DNA of 22,839 bases from Fluviicola sp. (GCF_030151805.1 NZ_JASLCN010000289.1:1-22839), one strand, 5' to 3'; positions 5,651 through 15,300 are shown, numbered from the stretch's first letter. The notes: generated by a model from the sequence alone, not told the origin. Program-made: numbers and translations.

Positions 5651-6994
5651 ATGGGAAGAAAATTATTATTGGAACACGCAAATGTTCCCGGAATCGAATC
5701 GTTTGAAGTTTACCGCAAAAACGGAGGTTACCGTTCGGTTGAGAAAGCTTTGAAAACAATGTCGCCGCAAAATGTGGTGGAGGAAGTTCAGGCATCCGGA
5801 TTGAGAGGTCGTGGAGGAGCCGGATTCCCTACAGGAATGAAATGGTCTTTCCTGGCAAAACCGGAAGGAGTTCCGCGTTACTTATTGTGTAACGCCGATG
5901 AATCTGAACCGGGAACGTTCAAAGATCGTTTCTTAATGGAAAAGATCCCGCATTTGTTAGTGGAAGGAATGATTGTTTCTTCCTACGCTTTGGGATGTAA
6001 TCAATCATACATTTATATCCGCGGAGAATACATGTGGGTGTTGGAAATTGTGGAAAAAGCAATTGCCGAAGCATACGCAAACGGATTCTTAGGAAAAAAT
6101 ATTTTAGGCTCAGGCTACGATTTGGACTTAGCAATTTGTCCGGGTGGTGGAGCTTACATTTGTGGGGAAGAAACTGCGTTGATCGAATCATTGGAAGGAA
6201 AGCGCGGAAACCCGCGTATCAAACCACCATTCCCGGCTGTAAAAGGATTGTGGGGCTGCCCGACGGTAGTAAACAACGTAGAATCCATTGCAGCGGTTGT
6301 TCCGATCGTGAATGACGGCGGAGCTGAATACGCAAAAATCGGTATTGGAAAAAGTACCGGAACGAAACTGATCTCAGCTTGTGGAAACCTGGTAAAACCG
6401 GGAGTTTACGAAATCGAATTGGGTCTTTCCGTAGAAGAATTCATCTACTCGGACGAGTGGTGTGGAGGAATCGCAAACGGCAAAAAAATCAAGGCTTGCG
6501 TACCGGGAGGATCTTCCGTTCCGATCTTGCCTGCAAACCTGATTACCAAAACAGCGGAAGGAACAGACCGTTTGATGTCATACGAAAGTTTGGCAGAAGG
6601 TGGTTTTGCAACCGGATCCATGTTGGGTTCAGGAGGATTTATCGTATTCGACGAAGATCAGTGTATCGTAAGAAATACCTGGAACTTTGCACGTTTTTAC
6701 GCGCACGAGTCTTGCGGACAATGTTCACCTTGCCGTGAAGGAACCGGATGGATGGAGAAAGTACTTCGTCGTTTGGAATACGGACAAGGACACATGCACG
6801 ACATCGATTTGTTGGCAGAAATCAATAAGAAAATAGAAGGAAACACGATTTGTCCGCTGGGTGATGCTGCTGCATGGCCGGTAGCGGCGGCAATCCGTCA
6901 TTTCCGTGAAGAATTTGAATGGCACGTAACGCACCCGGATGAAGCGGTAAAACGCAACTTCGGAATTGCATCCAGTCACATGCCTTTAGTATAA
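5651..6994 (+). CDS. nuoF: NADH-quinone oxidoreductase subunit F (FMN, NADH, N3)
   Basis: NuoF binds NADH and FMN and starts electron transfer through cluster N3. The 447-residue protein has the glycine-rich RGRGGAGFPTG (about 52-62) for NADH/FMN, NADESEPGTFKDR (81-93), the flavin-site PGGGAYICGEETALIESLEG (164-183), and the [4Fe-4S] ligands Cys355, Cys358 and Cys361 in ESCGQCSPCREGT plus Cys401 in NTICPLGDAAAWP. The start is two bases after the nuoE stop. Length and all functional motifs are intact. Confidence 0.97.
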   Translation: MGRKLLLEHANVPGIESFEVYRKNGGYRSVEKALKTMSPQNVVEEVQASGLRGRGGAGFPTGMKWSFLAKPEGVPRYLLCNADESEPGTFKDRFLMEKIPHLLVEGMIVSSYALGCNQSYIYIRGEYMWVLEIVEKAIAEAYANGFLGKNILGSGYDLDLAICPGGGAYICGEETALIESLEGKRGNPRIKPPFPAVKGLWGCPTVVNNVESIAAVVPIVNDGGAEYAKIGIGKSTGTKLISACGNLVKPGVYEIELGLSVEEFIYSDEWCGGIANGKKIKACVPGGSSVPILPANLITKTAEGTDRLMSYESLAEGGFATGSMLGSGGFIVFDEDQCIVRNTWNFARFYAHESCGQCSPCREGTGWMEKVLRRLEYGQGHMHDIDLLAEINKKIEGNTICPLGDAAAWPVAAAIRHFREEFEWHVTHPDEAVKRNFGIASSHMPLV

Positions 6995-7008
6995 AATAGA
7001 GACCGATT

Positions 7009-7977
7009 ATGGTAAAAGTTATCATTGACGATATTGAAGTAGAAGTAGAACCGGGAACAACGATCCTGAATGCTGCTCGCAAAATCGGTGGAGACGTAGT
7101 TCCTCCTGCAATGTGTTATTACAGCAAATTGCAGGGAAGTGGAGGAAAATGCAGAACATGTTTGGTGGAAGTGGCTGCAGGATCTGCTGCAGATCCGCGT
7201 CCGATGCCCAAATTGGTTGCATCTTGTTCTACTCCGGTAATGGATGGAATGGTTGTAAAGAACAAAACATCAGAACGTGTGTATGACAACCGCGCTGCTG
7301 TAACAGAGTTCTTGCTGATCAATCACCCCCTGGATTGTCCGATCTGTGACCAGGCGGGAGAATGTCATTTGCAGGATCTTGGTTTCGAACACGGAAAAGA
7401 AGGAACGCGCTACGAAGAGAAACGCAGAACCTTTGATCCGATTGATATCGGGGATAAGATCAAGTTGCACATGAACCGTTGTATCTTGTGTTACCGTTGT
7501 GTTTACACTGCCAATCAGTTGACGGACCAACGTGTTCACGGAGTCATGCACCGCGGAGATCATGCGGAAATTTCAACGTATATCGAGAAAGCAATCGACA
7601 ACGATTTCTCCGGAAACGTCATTGATGTGTGCCCGGTAGGAGCATTGACAGATAAAACATTCCGTTTCAAAAGCCGTGTATGGTTCTTAAAACCGATGGA
7701 AGCATCTTGTGAGTGTACGAAATGTGCCGGAAAAGCAGTGGTTTGGATGTTCGGAGACGAAATTTACCGGGTAACAGGTCGTAAAGACAAATACGGTGAA
7801 ATCGAAGATATCGACGGAAAAACAGCCTGGATTTGTAACGAGTGCCGTTTCGACAAAAAAGATACTAGCAAGTGGAAAATTGAAGGACCGCGTGTGATTA
7901 ACCGTCATTCCGTGATCTCTCAAAACCAATACATTGCTGACGATAAAATCGAAGCCAAAAAACTAACAGGAAAGTAA
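7009..7977 (+). CDS. nuoG: NADH-quinone oxidoreductase subunit G, short form
   Basis: NuoG relays electrons from NuoF towards NuoI. At 322 residues it is far shorter than the roughly 700-900 residues of many NuoG proteins. It retains the [2Fe-2S] site N1b (Cys36, Cys48, Cys51, Cys73), the N5 site (His106, Cys110, Cys113, Cys119 in HPLDCPICDQAGEC) and the N4 site (Cys158, Cys161, Cys164, Cys208). It then has a tail with five further cysteines: Cys234, Cys236 and Cys239 (CECTKC) and Cys276 and Cys279 (CNEC). This tail looks like the opening of the molybdopterin-oxidoreductase fold where cluster N7 sits in some species, but the rest of that domain is missing. nuoH begins one base after the stop, so this is a stable short gene, not a frameshift. 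From memory, short NuoG is common in Flavobacteriia. Confidence 0.93.
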   Translation: MVKVIIDDIEVEVEPGTTILNAARKIGGDVVPPAMCYYSKLQGSGGKCRTCLVEVAAGSAADPRPMPKLVASCSTPVMDGMVVKNKTSERVYDNRAAVTEFLLINHPLDCPICDQAGECHLQDLGFEHGKEGTRYEEKRRTFDPIDIGDKIKLHMNRCILCYRCVYTANQLTDQRVHGVMHRGDHAEISTYIEKAIDNDFSGNVIDVCPVGALTDKTFRFKSRVWFLKPMEASCECTKCAGKAVVWMFGDEIYRVTGRKDKYGEIEDIDGKTAWICNECRFDKKDTSKWKIEGPRVINRHSVISQNQYIADDKIEAKKLTGK

Positions 7978-7978
7978 G

Positions 7979-9109
7979 ATGATCATAAAATTAATCATAG
8001 TTGTTGCCTTATTCGCAATTACATTGGGAATTGCAGCTTATCTGACTCTGATGGAGCGAAAAGTTGCAGCCTGGATGCAGGATCGTATCGGTCCGGACAG
8101 AGCGGGACCTTTCGGTTTGCTTCAGCCGTTGGCTGATGGTGGAAAAATGTTCTTCAAAGAAGATTTCAGACCGACAAATGCTGATAAATGGTTGTTTATC
8201 ATCGGGCCGGGAATTGCCATGTTTACTTCCCTGATTACAGGAGCAGTGATTCCGTGGGGGCCGGATTTGAAAATCGCCGGAGAAAGTATTGCTTTACAAG
8301 TTGCTGATGTAAACATCGGGATTCTCTTCATTATGGGAGCAGTTTCCATCGGGGTTTACGGAATCATGATCGGAGGCTGGGCTTCCAACAATAAATTTGC
8401 CTTGTTCGGAGCAATCCGTGCGAGTTCTCAGATGATTTCCTACGAATTGGCGATGGGAGTTTCCGTCATTACGATTGTATTGATGTCGGGATCTTTGAGC
8501 ATGAGAGAAATCGTAGAACAACAACACGGTTTCTGGAATGACGGCTGGTTTTCCTGGAACGTCTTCAAGCAGCCGATTTGTTTCGTCGTATTCTTAATTA
8601 CTGCTTTGGCAGAATGTAACCGTGCTCCGTTCGACTTACCGGAATGTGAATCCGAGTTGATCGGTGGTTACCACACAGAATACGGTGCGATGAAATTAGG
8701 ATTCTTCCTGTTCGCGGAATATGTAAACATGTTTATTTCTTGTGCGGTGATTTCCGTATTGTTCTTCGGAGGATACAACTTCCCGGGAATGGACCATTTC
8801 TCCGGAAATACATTGGCAATCTTAGGAACCTTGGTATTCTTCGGAAAAACATTCTTCTTCATCTTCGTGTTTATGTGGATTCGCTGGACTTTACCGCGTT
8901 TCCGTTACGATCAATTGATGCACATCGGTTGGAAAAAAATGATTCCGATCGCCTTGATCAACCTATTGATCACAGGAGTTGTGATCGCTTATACTTCAGG
9001 ATGGTTCTCTAAAAACAAGGACAACGAGTCTGCAAACAATGCAAAAATCGAACAGCCTTTGGGAATCAATACAAGCTTTGAGAAGAAAGAAACCGGAAAT
9101 AGCTTATAG
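7979..9109 (+). CDS. nuoH: NADH-quinone oxidoreductase subunit H
   Basis: NuoH is the membrane subunit that forms the quinone chamber between the two arms. The 376-residue polytopic protein has the conserved MERKVAAWMQDRIGPDRAGP (about 25-44) and GLLQPLADGGKMFFKED near the N-terminus, the acidic AECNRAPFDLPECESELIGG loop in the middle, and IRWTLPRFRYDQLMHIGWK towards the end. It is about 50 residues longer than the E. coli protein, mainly through a hydrophilic, Lys/Asn/Glu-rich C-terminal tail (about 345-376) with no recognisable motif. The gene starts one base after nuoG. Confidence 0.96.
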   Translation: MIIKLIIVVALFAITLGIAAYLTLMERKVAAWMQDRIGPDRAGPFGLLQPLADGGKMFFKEDFRPTNADKWLFIIGPGIAMFTSLITGAVIPWGPDLKIAGESIALQVADVNIGILFIMGAVSIGVYGIMIGGWASNNKFALFGAIRASSQMISYELAMGVSVITIVLMSGSLSMREIVEQQHGFWNDGWFSWNVFKQPICFVVFLITALAECNRAPFDLPECESELIGGYHTEYGAMKLGFFLFAEYVNMFISCAVISVLFFGGYNFPGMDHFSGNTLAILGTLVFFGKTFFFIFVFMWIRWTLPRFRYDQLMHIGWKKMIPIALINLLITGVVIAYTSGWFSKNKDNESANNAKIEQPLGINTSFEKKETGNSL

Positions 9110-9117
9110 ATATTAGA

Positions 9118-9657
9118 ATGGAAAGTTTATCAAATCGCAAAAAAGTTGTTTCGAACAAGAAGATGACCTTCATGGAGAAACTCTACTTCCCGGCAATTTT
9201 GGGAGGGATGTGGATTACATTGAAGCATTTGTTCAAGAAACACAACACGATAAAATATCCGGAGGTGAAACGCGAGTTTGCACCAGTTTATCGTGGACAA
9301 CACGTATTGAAGCGTGATGAGGAGGGACGTGAAAACTGTACGGCTTGCGGATTGTGTGCAGTAGCATGCCCGGCAGAAGCCATTACAATGACTTCTGAAG
9401 AACGTAAAAAAGGAGAAGAAAATCTGTACCGTGAAGAGAAATATGCATCCACATATGAAATCAATATGCTGCGTTGTATTTTCTGCGGATTGTGTGAGGA
9501 AGCTTGCCCGAAAGAAGCGATTTTCTTAACAGATCGTATCGTTCCGACTTATTTTGAGCGCAATGACTTTATCTACGGAAAAGACAAACTGGTTGAACCG
9601 GTTGATCAGCGCGTAGACATCAGTAAGAGACAATTAACCGGAAAAAGACCAGCGTAA
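9118..9657 (+). CDS. nuoI: NADH-quinone oxidoreductase subunit I (N6a, N6b)
   Basis: NuoI carries the two [4Fe-4S] clusters that pass electrons from NuoG to NuoB. The 179-residue ferredoxin-like protein has two complete motifs: Cys74, Cys77, Cys80 and Cys84 (CTACGLCAVACP) and Cys120, Cys123, Cys126 and Cys130 (CIFCGLCEEACP), separated by the usual TYEINMLRC linker. The basic, amphipathic N-terminal segment (KLYFPAILGGMWITLKHLF) is typical for its contact with the membrane. The stop codon shares one base with the nuoJ start. Confidence 0.96.
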   Translation: MESLSNRKKVVSNKKMTFMEKLYFPAILGGMWITLKHLFKKHNTIKYPEVKREFAPVYRGQHVLKRDEEGRENCTACGLCAVACPAEAITMTSEERKKGEENLYREEKYASTYEINMLRCIFCGLCEEACPKEAIFLTDRIVPTYFERNDFIYGKDKLVEPVDQRVDISKRQLTGKRPA

Positions 9658-10169
9658 TGAGTTTATTATATCTATTTTATATTCTGGGTGGATTGACGAT
9701 CGGAACAGCTTTGATGGTTGTTTTGAGTAAGCATCCGGTGAGAAGCGTATTGTACCTTGTATTGACGTTCTTCTTGATTTCAGCGAACTACGTGTTGATG
9801 AACGCACAGTTTATCGCAATCGTAAATATTATTGTTTATGCGGGAGCCATCATGGTCTTGTTCCTGTTTGTATTGATGTTGTTGAATCTCAACAAAGAAA
9901 ACGAACCGAAGCATTCTCCTTTGATGACGATCGGTGCAGCCATTGCCGGCGGAGCATTGTTCGTGGTGCTGGTAGCTGCAATGCGTGATGCAATTCTTGC
10001 AGCACCGATGATCGACGAGAATTCCCATAAAGTAGGATTGGTTGAGAACCTTGGACAGGTACTATTTACAAAGTACGTACTTCCTTTCGAAGTTTCTTCC
10101 ATCTTGTTCCTTGCAGCAATGGTTGGGGCAGTTCTATTAGCGAAACGTGAAAAACAAACGATAGAGTAA
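9657..10169 (+). CDS. nuoJ: NADH-quinone oxidoreductase subunit J
   Basis: NuoJ is a small membrane subunit linking NuoH to the antiporter-like subunits. The 170-residue product has five predicted helices. Segment VNIIVYAGAIMVLFLFVLMLLN (about 59-80) matches the family's conserved third helix with its pi-bulge region, and the last helix precedes a short KREKQTIE tail. The ATG overlaps the nuoI stop by one base (TAATG), suggesting coupled translation. Length is normal. Confidence 0.94.
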   Translation: MSLLYLFYILGGLTIGTALMVVLSKHPVRSVLYLVLTFFLISANYVLMNAQFIAIVNIIVYAGAIMVLFLFVLMLLNLNKENEPKHSPLMTIGAAIAGGALFVVLVAAMRDAILAAPMIDENSHKVGLVENLGQVLFTKYVLPFEVSSILFLAAMVGAVLLAKREKQTIE

Positions 10170-10171
10170 TT

Positions 10172-10501
10172 ATGTTATTAGCGACATTATTTGAATCAGG
10201 CGTAAAGATCGAACATTACATGGTCCTTGCTACGGCATTGTTTATCATTGGTGTGTTCGGAGTTCTTTACCGGAAAAATGCAATCATTTTATTGATGTGC
10301 ATTGAATTAATGCTCAATGCGGTGAACTTGCTGTTGGTAGCTTTTTCAACGTATCTGGGACAGGCAGACGGACAATTATTCGTGTTTTTTGTCATGGTAG
10401 TGGCAGCGGCAGAAGCGACGGTAGGATTATCAATCCTGGTACTTTTGTTCAGAAATACGCGCTCTGTAGATATTCGATTGTTTAATAAATTAAAAAACTA
10501 A
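10172..10501 (+). CDS. nuoK: NADH-quinone oxidoreductase subunit K
   Basis: NuoK is a three-helix membrane subunit (homologous to MrpC/ND4L) in the proton path. The 109-residue sequence has the characteristic GVLYRKNAIILLMCIELML region with the conserved glutamate in helix 2, then VVAAAEATVGLSILVLLFR with the second conserved glutamate in helix 3. The N-terminus carries about 10 extra residues before the family's usual start; an internal ATG (residue 17) would restore that length, but the first ATG lies only two bases after the nuoJ stop and is kept. Confidence 0.94.
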   Translation: MLLATLFESGVKIEHYMVLATALFIIGVFGVLYRKNAIILLMCIELMLNAVNLLLVAFSTYLGQADGQLFVFFVMVVAAAEATVGLSILVLLFRNTRSVDIRLFNKLKN

Positions 10502-10504
10502 AAC

Positions 10505-12421
10505 ATGTCGGTATCACAACTACTTCCGTTAATCATCCTGCTTCCGTTATTAGGAGCATTTATTAACGGTACAATCGGAAAATCTTTATCAAAAGTTTTA
10601 GTCGGAACAATCGCAACGGGTGTAATGCTTGTTTCCTTTATTCTGGCAACCATGGCATTCATGGGGGTGCAGCACGGAGAACCGGTAACGGCACACTTGT
10701 TTACCATGATCAAAACGGAATCATTCTCGTTGCACGCACGTTTGTACGCAGATAATTTATCCATGTGGATGACGATGATCGTAACGGGAGTTGGAACATT
10801 GATCCACTTGTTCTCCATGGGATACATGAAGCACGATGCGGGATATTACAAGTTCTTTACCTATTTGAATCTCTTCATCTTTGCCATGTTGGTTCTCGTA
10901 TTGGGAAGCAACTACTTCATGCTCTTCTTCGGATGGGAAGGAGTAGGAATCTGTTCATACTTGTTGATCGGATTCTGGTACCAGGATTTCAAAAACACAT
11001 TGGCTGCACGGAAGGCATTCATCATGAACCGGATCGGGGATTTGGGCTTGTTGATCGGATTGTTCCTGATTCTTGGAAAATTCGGAACGCTGGAATATGC
11101 AGAAGTTGCAAAAGCAGTGTTGGCAGAAGGATTTGAAATCTCTGAATGTCTGATCTTCGGAATTACGATCTGTTTGTTCATCGGAGCAACCGGAAAATCT
11201 GCTCAGATTCCATTGTTTACCTGGTTACCGGATGCGATGGCCGGACCAACTCCGGTTTCAGCGTTGATCCATGCGGCAACGATGGTAACAGCGGGTATTT
11301 TCCTGACGGTTCGTTCCAGCTACTTGTTCGAACACGCGCATTTGACAAAAGAAATCATGTTGTACATCGGTTTGGCGACATCCATTGTAGCAGCATTCAT
11401 TGCGATGCGTCAGAACGATATCAAAAAAGTATTGGCTTACTCCACCGTTTCTCAATTGGGAATGTTGTTCGTAGCATTGGGAATGGGCGCTTACACTGCA
11501 GCCATGTTCCACGTTACAACACACGCATTCTTCAAAGCATTGTTGTTCTTAGGTTCCGGAAGTGTGATTCATGCCATGTCGGACGAACAGGATATCCGCA
11601 AAATGGGAGGTCTTCGCAAGAAAATTCCGATTACGCATTTCACATTCCTGATCGGAACATTGGCTATTTCAGGGATTCCGTTACTTTCCGGATTCTATTC
11701 AAAAGACGAAATCATCGGTCATGCGTTCGAATCACATAAATTCGTGTACTTCGCATTGATGTTCAGTTCCGCTTTAACAGCGATTTATATGTTCCGTTTG
11801 TACTTCGTAACCTTCTTCGGAACATTCCGCGGAACACACGAACAAGAGCATCACGTACATGAAGGACCTGCTTCCATGACGTTACCGTTGATCATTTTGG
11901 CAATCTTGTCCATCTTCGGAGGATTATTGAATTTGCCGGGAGTTTTCTTACACAAAGGAACACATTGGTTGTCGCATCACTACGCGCAAAACGTAGATGG
12001 TTTGAAAACAATGGGCGAGCACGCAGATCCGAATACAACCTTGATGTTGATGGTTGCTGCAGGAGCAATGGCAGTGATTATCGCCATCGTAACATACATT
12101 GTTTACGTGAAGAAAAACAGTGTTCCGGTTGCAGATGAGCAATTGAAAGGCTGGGAAAAAGCTTCCGCAATGAAATTGTATTTCGATGAGATTTATGACT
12201 TCTTATTTGTGAAACCAACACTTTGGTTGTCTGAAAAAGGAGCACATTATTTCGAAGGAGCATTCTTACACAGAAGCGTTGTCGGTTTAGGAAAAACGAT
12301 TGGAAAATCAGGAGATTTGATTCGCAAGATTCAAACGGGAAGAACAGACAATTATATCCTGTGGATGGTTTTCGGAATCATCGGTTTGATTGTTTATTAC
12401 ATTATCTATTATAAAAACTAA
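10505..12421 (+). CDS. nuoL: NADH-quinone oxidoreductase subunit L
   Basis: NuoL is the distal antiporter-like subunit, with the long lateral helix that lies along the membrane arm. The 638-residue protein has the conserved helix-5 glutamate in FFGWEGVGICSYLLIGFWY, the helix-7 lysine in GATGKSAQIPLFTWLPDAM, GPTPVSALIHAATMVTAGI, and the helix-12 region with KALLFLGSGSVIHAMSDEQD. The C-terminal part (about 515-638) contains the expected helix, an amphipathic stretch and a final transmembrane helix. Spacing from nuoK is three bases. No key residue is missing. Confidence 0.96.
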   Translation: MSVSQLLPLIILLPLLGAFINGTIGKSLSKVLVGTIATGVMLVSFILATMAFMGVQHGEPVTAHLFTMIKTESFSLHARLYADNLSMWMTMIVTGVGTLIHLFSMGYMKHDAGYYKFFTYLNLFIFAMLVLVLGSNYFMLFFGWEGVGICSYLLIGFWYQDFKNTLAARKAFIMNRIGDLGLLIGLFLILGKFGTLEYAEVAKAVLAEGFEISECLIFGITICLFIGATGKSAQIPLFTWLPDAMAGPTPVSALIHAATMVTAGIFLTVRSSYLFEHAHLTKEIMLYIGLATSIVAAFIAMRQNDIKKVLAYSTVSQLGMLFVALGMGAYTAAMFHVTTHAFFKALLFLGSGSVIHAMSDEQDIRKMGGLRKKIPITHFTFLIGTLAISGIPLLSGFYSKDEIIGHAFESHKFVYFALMFSSALTAIYMFRLYFVTFFGTFRGTHEQEHHVHEGPASMTLPLIILAILSIFGGLLNLPGVFLHKGTHWLSHHYAQNVDGLKTMGEHADPNTTLMLMVAAGAMAVIIAIVTYIVYVKKNSVPVADEQLKGWEKASAMKLYFDEIYDFLFVKPTLWLSEKGAHYFEGAFLHRSVVGLGKTIGKSGDLIRKIQTGRTDNYILWMVFGIIGLIVYYIIYYKN

Positions 12422-12424
12422 GAC

Positions 12425-13864
12425 GTGGAAATTCTTTTATTTATTTTACCAGTTTTCTTTGCGTTATCGGTATTGATTGTCCCGAAACAGGGAGTTCGTG
12501 CATACGGAATTATCGGTTCGCTAGCCGTTTTAGGTGTTGTGATAGCATGTATGATGCAGTACAACAATGATGGAACGATTCATTTGTTTACAAGCAATAA
12601 GGAATGGCTTCCGGGAATTACTCTCAGTTTTGGTTACGATGGAATTTCCTTATTGATGTTATTATTGACAGCCGTTTTGGTTCCATTGATTTTGCTTGCA
12701 AACCTGAAAAATGAATTAGCTGAGAACCGCCTGTTCACGAGCATGGTTTTCTTCATGCAGTTGGGCTTGATCGGTGTGTTCATTTCAATGGACGGATTGT
12801 GGTTCTATGTGTTCTGGGAAATCACCTTGATCCCGATCTTCTTAATTTCCTGGTGGTTTGGTGCTCCTGAAAGAAAAGCGGCATTGATGAAATTCTTCAT
12901 CTACACCTTTGTCGGATCCATTGCAATGCTTGCAGCGTTGATCGGAATTAAGATGGGAGCAAAGACCTTCTACATCGAAGATTTGAAAGCAGTGACGTTA
13001 ACAGCTAAATCAGCTTGCTGGCTGGCGCTTGGATTCTTCCTTGCTTTCGCGATCAAAATTCCGATCTTCCCGTTCCACACGTGGCAACCGGATACGTATA
13101 CGAAATCGCCGATGGCAGGAACAATGCTGCTTTCAGGGATTATGTTGAAAATGGCATTGTACGGAATGGTCCGTTGGATGATTCCTTTGTTTCCCGAAGC
13201 ACTTCATTGTTTGCAATACCCGATTATCATTCTGGCAACAATCGGAGTGGTGTACGCGGCGATTATCGCAATCAAGCAGAAGGACATCAAGCGTGTATTT
13301 GCATTTGCATCCATGTCTCACGTCGGATTGATCGCAGCGGCAATTATGACCTTGAATTTCGACGCGTGGTCCGGAAGTATGGTTCAAATTTTGAACCACG
13401 GTTTGGTAGCAGTAGGATTATTCCTGGCAGTAGAAATTATCGAACGCAGAACAGGAACCAGAAACCTGGATGAATTGGGAGGATTCGCAAAACAAGCTCC
13501 GAAATTCGCATTCTGGTTTGCAGCGTTGGCTTTCGCATCCGTTTCCGTTCCGTTGACAAGCGGATTTATCGGAGAATTCCTGATGTTGAAAGGCCTGGTT
13601 GGCTTTGATATCGTAATCGGAGTGATTGCCGGTACAACCTTAATCTTCGGAGCAGTTTATACCTTCCGCGCATACCAGTTGAGCATGTACGGTCCGCTAA
13701 CAAGATCTCAGTTTGCTGATCTGCATTGGTCGGAATTGGCAGTTCTTGCGGTGATCATTATCGCGGTGGTAATTTTCGGAGTATATCCGGCTGCCATTAC
13801 GGATTTTGTGAATCCGAGTTTAAAAATAGTTTTAGAAACCCTTTCAACACCTTCAGGTTTATAA
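12425..13864 (+). CDS. nuoM: NADH-quinone oxidoreductase subunit M (GTG start)
   Basis: NuoM is the second antiporter-like subunit. The 479-residue product carries the helix-5 glutamate in FYVFWEITLIPIFLISWWFG, the helix-7 lysine in AFAIKIPIFPFHTWQPDTYT, and MLKMALYGMVRW. The start is a GTG at 12425, three bases after the nuoL stop. No in-frame ATG occurs in the early codons, so GTG is the only start that keeps the first helix. The stop is one base before the nuoN ATG. Confidence 0.95.
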   Translation: MEILLFILPVFFALSVLIVPKQGVRAYGIIGSLAVLGVVIACMMQYNNDGTIHLFTSNKEWLPGITLSFGYDGISLLMLLLTAVLVPLILLANLKNELAENRLFTSMVFFMQLGLIGVFISMDGLWFYVFWEITLIPIFLISWWFGAPERKAALMKFFIYTFVGSIAMLAALIGIKMGAKTFYIEDLKAVTLTAKSACWLALGFFLAFAIKIPIFPFHTWQPDTYTKSPMAGTMLLSGIMLKMALYGMVRWMIPLFPEALHCLQYPIIILATIGVVYAAIIAIKQKDIKRVFAFASMSHVGLIAAAIMTLNFDAWSGSMVQILNHGLVAVGLFLAVEIIERRTGTRNLDELGGFAKQAPKFAFWFAALAFASVSVPLTSGFIGEFLMLKGLVGFDIVIGVIAGTTLIFGAVYTFRAYQLSMYGPLTRSQFADLHWSELAVLAVIIIAVVIFGVYPAAITDFVNPSLKIVLETLSTPSGL

Positions 13865-13865
13865 T

Positions 13866-15239
13866 ATGGATGCATTATTTATTGTTTTTGTCAGTGGATT
13901 GATTTCCCTTTTTGCTGCTTTTGCAAAGAAACCTTGGTTAGTTGTAAGCTCTGCAATGGCAGGTTTATTGGCTGCTATTATCATCATGATCAAACAGCTT
14001 CAGACAGGAAAAGCATTTTTTGATTTCCTGAAGTATGAAGGATTGGAATTTAACAAACCGGCTTTGATGTTTAGTTTAGCCATTTGCGTTTTGGCCTTGC
14101 ACACCCGAGGAACCGGATACGAACGTTTCAAAGAAAATCATGTTCACACGGGAGAATACGTTGGCTTGCTGATGTTCTCTACAGTGGGAGCGATGATTAT
14201 GACGGCTTATACGGATATGTTCATGTTCTTCTTAGGTCTGGAAATTCTTTCCATTCCGATTTATGTCATGGCAGGAAGTAATAAAGCAGATGTGCGCTCT
14301 TCGGAAGCATCCTTGAAATATTTCTTGACAGGTTCATTCGCAACGGGAATCTTCCTGTTCGGTTTGGCCTGGGTTTACGGAGCAACCGGAACATTCAAAT
14401 TGCTGGAGATCCAAATGAAAATCCAGGAAATGGAATCATTGAGCCCGATTTTAATGATTGGTGTGTTATTGATTATGGCGTCTTTCATTTTCAAAGTGGG
14501 TGCTGCACCGTTCCATTTCTGGAGTCCGGATGTATACGACGGAGCTCCGCATGCTGTAACAGGATTTATGGCATCTGTAGTGAAGCTTTCGGCATTCTAC
14601 GCATTCCTGAAAATGTTCATGGTGTGTTTCGGACACGGAGAATTGTTCCTTTTCTGGAAAGGTGCTTTGGTGGTGATGATCATCATTACCTTGTTTGTCG
14701 GAAACTTATCCGCATTGCGCCAGGTGAAATTTAAGCGCTTACTGGCTTATTCATCCATTACGCATGTCGGATATACCTTATTGGTTTTTGTAAATGAAGA
14801 CGCAACCTCAATCAGAGATTTGTGGTTCTATATGTTTGCTTACGGGTTCTCTATCGTTGGAATTATTGCTGTAGGCATTGCTGTAAACGATTCGGAAGAC
14901 AGAATAGAAGCATTGAGAGGTTTGGGAAAAAGAAACCCGTTCCTGGCAATTGTGGGAATTGTTTCCTTATTATCACTTGCGGGAATTCCGCCAACTGCCG
15001 GATTCTTCGGAAAATACCTGGTTTTCTCAGGTGCATGGAAATATGCTTCGTGGTTGGTAATTATCGCTTTGATCAATTCGGCAATCAGTATTTATTACTA
15101 TTTGAAAGTGATCGCAACCATTGTTTCTCCATCGGAACACGAACAGGAAAAAATTAAGTTGTCACCGTTAACAATCGGTGTATTGACAATCGCATTGATT
15201 GGAATGTTAGGATTCAGCATTTTCTTTTCGTGGCTGTAA
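13866..15239 (+). CDS. nuoN: NADH-quinone oxidoreductase subunit N
   Basis: NuoN is the third antiporter-like subunit, nearest NuoK. The 457-residue protein has the helix-5 glutamate in FFLGLEILSIPIYVMAGS, the helix-7 lysine in ASFIFKVGAAPFHFWSPDVY, DGAPHAVTGFMASVVK, and LLAYSSITHVGYTLL. It ends the operon. After its stop there is only an AT-rich hairpin, CAATTTT (15249-15255) with AAAATTG (15260-15266), without a T tract, so some transcription may continue into the next gene. Confidence 0.95.
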   Translation: MDALFIVFVSGLISLFAAFAKKPWLVVSSAMAGLLAAIIIMIKQLQTGKAFFDFLKYEGLEFNKPALMFSLAICVLALHTRGTGYERFKENHVHTGEYVGLLMFSTVGAMIMTAYTDMFMFFLGLEILSIPIYVMAGSNKADVRSSEASLKYFLTGSFATGIFLFGLAWVYGATGTFKLLEIQMKIQEMESLSPILMIGVLLIMASFIFKVGAAPFHFWSPDVYDGAPHAVTGFMASVVKLSAFYAFLKMFMVCFGHGELFLFWKGALVVMIIITLFVGNLSALRQVKFKRLLAYSSITHVGYTLLVFVNEDATSIRDLWFYMFAYGFSIVGIIAVGIAVNDSEDRIEALRGLGKRNPFLAIVGIVSLLSLAGIPPTAGFFGKYLVFSGAWKYASWLVIIALINSAISIYYYLKVIATIVSPSEHEQEKIKLSPLTIGVLTIALIGMLGFSIFFSWL

Positions 15240-15300
15240 CCAAGATTCCAATTTTTCATAAAATTGAGCTATGCTTCAAAATTCAACCCATTTTTGCGTT

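Noticed and set aside
6034..6738. Open frames of 90-120 codons antisense or out of frame within nuoF, nuoL and nuoM
   Set aside because: They are shadows of strongly conserved complex I genes and have Arg/Cys/His-rich, non-protein-like composition.
7009..7980. NuoG truncated by a frameshift or sequencing error
   Set aside because: nuoH begins one base after the nuoG stop and there is no out-of-frame remainder of the missing domain, so the short form is genuine.
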